From Aquatica leii (taxonomy: Eukaryota; Arthropoda; Insecta; Coleoptera; Lampyridae), in contig CM069433.1 in NCBI GenBank assembly GCA_035610365.1, forward strand, positions 80,634,236-80,698,235: a DNA stretch of 64,000 nt, written 5' to 3'. The notes under the pieces are model-generated. The model did no database searches and had not been told where the DNA came from. It was given only the letters and a program-made list of their open reading frames with translations. Positions 59,531 through 64,000 of the stretch are shown here, in pieces; position 1 is the stretch's first letter; the number at the start of each line of letters is the position of its first letter. Both the position numbers and the translations under genes were made by a program.

Positions 59531-62500
59531 AGCATGTTGGTGTTTATGGATAATGAATTAAAGCTTCTTTATCGATATAATTCTTTAATTGTTTATTACA
59601 TGACATATATTTTAAGCAACTAGTGTTGCTTTGATTGGTATAAAATAAAACAAAAAGTACCAAATAAAAAATTTGATTCGTAACCTCTAAGTAATTAATT
59701 AAAAACGATAACACATGATTAATACATGTTGATTTAGAGTAAACATAGGAAATAACTTTTTTTTTATTTATAAACAATGTTCAATATGTTGTCATTCAGG
59801 TTTGAATATGTGTTAACTTATCTCTTACAATTTTAACAATCTTTACAAAACTTATCTATTTTAACATTTCAAATAGAATCATTATTTGCATGTTGCAAGT
59901 CTTCAATTGTCCACAGCTAATTTTATATATACTGTATTTTTTAGACATCCGTAAAAAAATGAGCGCTTGCATTATCTAGCGGTTTAGAAAATTGTCTCAA
60001 AATATTAAGATAACGTTTAGCGTTTACAGTATTGTAAGAAAATATCTGACCAATTATCTTTTTAATTTTAACAAAAATATATAGATTTTTGGGTACCCAA
60101 GTACAATAATTTTGATTTTTTAAATGAAACTATGTTTTATTTGTAAAGAAAGTTTGTTATCTTTTAATGTTTTGTAAAAATTTCTTACTGATAATTCTAA
60201 AAACTAAATGCTTATAAAGATATTTTTGCTGTTACTTTATTAAAACTGTTGCAATGAGTATGGTAAGTTTTCCTGTGTATTTGACTTTGCAAATGCAATT
60301 CATATTTGAAACGTAATGAATTAGAACTGTCGTTAGAATGATCGTTATTAAAATTTGTTTCTGAGAATAGTTTGATCAATTTATTTATTTTTGCCTATGT
60401 TTCATTTAATTGTATATATCCAATGCAAATAAATAAAAGTGTATTTCAGTAATTTTCGTTTTATAATGATTGGAAATTAAAAGCGTCACAAAACAATATT
60501 TTTAATATACAATTTTTCAAAAAAATATACAATTTTAATGTGACTTTTAAAAACGGTTATAGAATGTAGAAGAAAAACTATGTTAATTAAATCAAAAATT
60601 TATAGGTAGTGTAACATAAACGACTAACCACCAGATAAAGTCAAAAATTTGTTATTTTTTAACAATAGTCTAAAACTATCAAAAGTTGAATGTACACGGT
60701 TACGTTTTAACATTAATTTATTTACGATAAATGTAATTGCAGTTTTAATATTCAAAAGTTAGTAAAGAAAGTAGGTATCCTAACCCTAAATTTAATAATA
60801 ATATTTACAACAAATCTACTCATTCTAGATAGTTAATATTAAAAATTGCACTATATTTCTGTTTCTAGTTTCTAGATCACGCAATGTAATCAACTACAAA
60901 TAAAAATAATAACTTTAATGGCATTGTAAAAATTTAAAACCTTTGCCAAAATATGATTTTTCTATCATTCCTGATATAGAACTACAATGTACATAATATA
61001 TCCTTTTTAGTAGTACACGCCGTTTAATAGAACCACATTGCGACTTTTGATAAGAAAAACCAAATGATAACAATATCTGATATTTAAAAAAAAACAAATA
61101 AATATTTATTGGTTAGAGAGTAAAAAATAAATAAAAATTCTAATAAAACAATTTTAAGCCAAATTAATTCAAAATTACGAACCTATTGCATTTAATAGTT
61201 TGTTGACACTGATAACAAAAAAAATCAAATCAATGTTATGTTGTTTAATTTACTGTTTTAAAAACTACCCATTTCATTTTGGTAATTTGTTGACAATAAA
61301 AATAAAAATAAATACAAAATATTGTAATCACATAAAACGTAGTTACCGTCAGCGCCTCACCTTGGGGACTGAGGTAAGCATATTGCAGTTTTATGCATTT
61401 TTTTGTCAAGTGATTAGTACTACCTATTCTAAAAGCAACCGTAGTTGCATCTTAACATCCGTATTTGTAAATTCTAATAGTAAGTGGGTGATTTTTTGTC
61501 AGACGCTGACAGTAAATTAAGTTGTTATTCTAAGAACTAGACATTTTTTAAAGTACACTGAAAATACAAATTAACTTAAAGATAACATATTTGCAGATGT
61601 TTAAATGACGTAATGTTATGTATGTCAGTCAAAATAGTTGAATAAATAAATACACTGCATAAATAAAATTAAATATGCAAAACAAGTATTTTTAAAGTAC
61701 AATTTATTAAATTTTATACTCACTTTACCAGTCTATTGTAAAAAGTTAGCTAAAAAACTCATGCGTGGTAGATTATTGTTTATTTATAAAACAAAACCTA
61801 AAAACGAAAATTGATAACGTAAACCGAATTGTGATTACTATAAACGATGTTTTCTCTTTGTAGTAGCATACGTACGGCTCGCTCTTTAATAAAGCAATAA
61901 CATTACATTAACGATTAGTGCAGTTGTCTTAAAGAAGACAAAAATAATTGTTTCATGTTCAAAAAGTATTTTTGCTGAATACCAAAATATAACAAATATT
62001 TTAGTTTTATTGTTTGTTTAAGTATTGTTTAAAAGTACGTACGTAACTTTTAAGTAAGTATATTAAGTAATTGATAAATTTAATTTAACTTTTTTTTTAA
62101 AATAATTGCACTTTACACAACTATTCACTTAGTATTTAGAACTTTTTAAACAGTATTTTCAAACAAAGCTTTTACGACGTTTTTGTCAATCTTAGTATTA
62201 AGTAAGATTTATACGTGAATTTGTAAAATCTTTTACGTTGTGATTGTTGTTTTTTCTAATTTTTTTTCATCAAAATAATTAAGAGATTACGTAAAGTGAT
62301 TAGTATTTTAAAATATTTACTTAAAAATAATTAATGATGCTCATTACGTATAATGGCATACTCTTAATCTTTTACGTTTTAAAATTCGACCAACTAATTA
62401 AAATTCTTAAAAGTGTATTACTTAGACGTAACATTTTACAGTGACATTTAATCAAAATCTAAAAAAACTGACATCTTTAATACTTTTACTTTATAAAATA

Positions 62501-63389
62501 AAAGAAAACATTTTAAGAAATAATCGTATCCGTTTCAGTGTTGGCATCAAGTGAGGCTGTCAACTTATAGAATGCTGTACATGGCAGTTTTAAGTGCCAA
62601 TTTTTAGTTTCAATACAAAATTTAATTTTAGAGTTCATTTCTTTTTTACGGTTCTAGATTTTTATACAAATATAAGAAGTAATAAGAAAACGTTGTTTGT
62701 ACAAATTACCTAAACTTTTTAAGGGTTGCGATATTTTATGAGAGAGGTGATTACAGACAGAGATAAAAGAATTACTCGAACTGCTTGGCAAATCTTTAAA
62801 AGTATCAAAAAATTTAAATTCAGACTGCTTTCTAGAAATTAATCAAATGTCATGTCAAATAAATAATGAAATGTAAACAAAGCAGTTAAATTTTTACTAA
62901 TGTTATTGTATTTATGATAAAACAAAAGTTGTATTGTAAACTACATTTATCAAGCACATGCCTGTTTAAAAATTTAAATGTAGTCTGTAAACTTTTTAAT
63001 ACACACAAATTATTGTGATGTTTTTGTATTAATTTATTTAAAATATAACAATTTTACATTTAATTATATTTGTAAAATAATATAATAATTGTATATGCAT
63101 GTAAGTAGTAAAATGTTAATTACTTTTAATCTGTTTATTAACTTTTCTAAGGGAGTATTATAATACATAAATACTACATGCTTGTATTCAACAGAATAAA
63201 ATTTAAAGGTAACTAAAAACACAGTTAGTATATGTTATGCGTATTATATGTTTAACATTTTTTTACATTAATAAGCAGCAATAGAAATGTCTTTATTTTG
63301 TTTTGAAAATAATGCATTGTTTTATTATAAATTTAAAGAAAAGCGTACTTTGTAAATCGGCCTGAGTGTAGAAGAATGCCGTTTACGAT
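59531..63389. other. AT-rich stretch with no recognised gene
   Basis: The longest frame (61200-61520, plus, 106 codons from a non-ATG start) has no recognisable product. No RNA gene or paired repeat was seen. Confidence 0.5.
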
Positions 63390-63945
63390 AACGTAGCGTA
63401 CGATCATGCATTTCAGTTTCTTAACGCCACTTTTGTAACGTGCGATTGTTTATTTAAAAAAATTAGTAGGTACGCTTAAAAAGCAATAGATTTGTGGTTA
63501 AAATAAATTCTTAGATAATTTGTTTACAGGTTTGTTTAAAACATTTTTTCTGCTAAATCGCTTCTTGTACTTTTTTTAAACATATCGCATATTTAGATAA
63601 GATAAGCACATGCATCATTATACATTTATTTCGACAAACATGTTTATACTACAAAAAAACTTGTTATTAAAAATCATAATAACAGAATTTTATCGAATTG
63701 CAATCTATTCATAAGTAATCTCTTTTAGAGATAAAAGTTAATCAATGCAATTTTAGTTACATATTGTTTAACACTCCTTTTACAATGCGGTTTACTATGA
63801 TTATGAAACGTGTGAATTTTAATACATATTATTTAGATAAGTATTTTATATTACTAACAAAACGGTTCGTGCTACATTAGCTGCGCAAAAAATGATTGAC
63901 GCTCCCAATTTTACCTGGGATGAGTTCTAATATCCAGTTGCTGTC
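63390..63945 (-). repeat. Unknown 0.6-kb dispersed repeat, copy B
   Basis: Inverted partner of 43035-43630. The same blocks occur in the same order on the minus strand, from gtagcgtacgatcatgcatt at 63396 to aattttacctggg near 63920. It lacks the extra segment present in copy A near 43300-43360. Sequence beyond 63945 to the window end shows only weak similarity to the left flank of copy A. Confidence 0.85.
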
Positions 63946-64000
63946 ATAGAAGAAAATATTGCATGGTTCATAAATAATATAATTAATATAATATTTACAA

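Noticed and set aside
1-64000. CRISPR arrays, bacterial operons, ribosome-binding sites, prophage
   Set aside because: Composition, introns and element types are those of an animal nuclear genome. No regularly spaced direct repeats with unique spacers occur.

Overview
This looks like a non-genic stretch of an animal nuclear genome, most probably an insect. It is very AT-rich, has spliceosomal introns inside a transposon gene, and carries Ty3/gypsy, BEL/Pao, Penelope-like, piggyBac, pogo and Tc1/mariner elements. No intact host protein-coding gene, tRNA gene or CRISPR array was recognised. Nearly everything that can be assigned is transposable-element DNA in different states of decay.

Layout. 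1-526: element bounded by a perfect 56-bp inverted repeat. 711-1110: retroposon-like unit with an 18S-rRNA-derived segment and a LINE/SINE-type tail. 4814-6630 (-): decayed pogo/Tigger transposase. 7765-13858: decayed Ty3/gypsy element with two LTRs. 15.0-17.0 kb: retroposon tail, a helix-turn-helix transposase fragment and a piggyBac fragment. 17985-18149: trinucleotide array. 24.2-26.1 kb: integrase and Tc1/mariner scraps. 28460-28707: MITE with 100-bp inverted repeats. 29.96-32.53 kb: old BEL/Pao relic. 34437-42357: much younger BEL/Pao element, nearly full length, with a few coding breaks, a 1.8-kb insertion at the gag-pol junction and a remarkable 5' end. 43.0-43.6 and 63.4-63.9 kb: two inverted copies of an unknown 0.55-0.6-kb repeat. 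45669-54520: set of nested transposons. 57.6-59.5 kb (-): two different Penelope-like fragments and half a MITE. The rest is AT-rich sequence with no recognisable content.

The most informative part is the nest at 45.7-54.5 kb. A piggyBac-like element was split by a 5.8-kb element with CCCA termini. That element was itself entered by a 432-bp MITE with a perfect 8-bp target duplication, a 1.28-kb CCCA-terminal element and an intron-containing Tc1/mariner-superfamily transposon. Three elements here (36076-37902, 46472-52302, 47365-48642) share 5'-CCCA termini, 2-bp flanking duplications (TT, AA, AT) and short subterminal repeats, and may belong to one poorly described group. All identifications rest on motif recognition by eye. 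No alignment or database search was possible.
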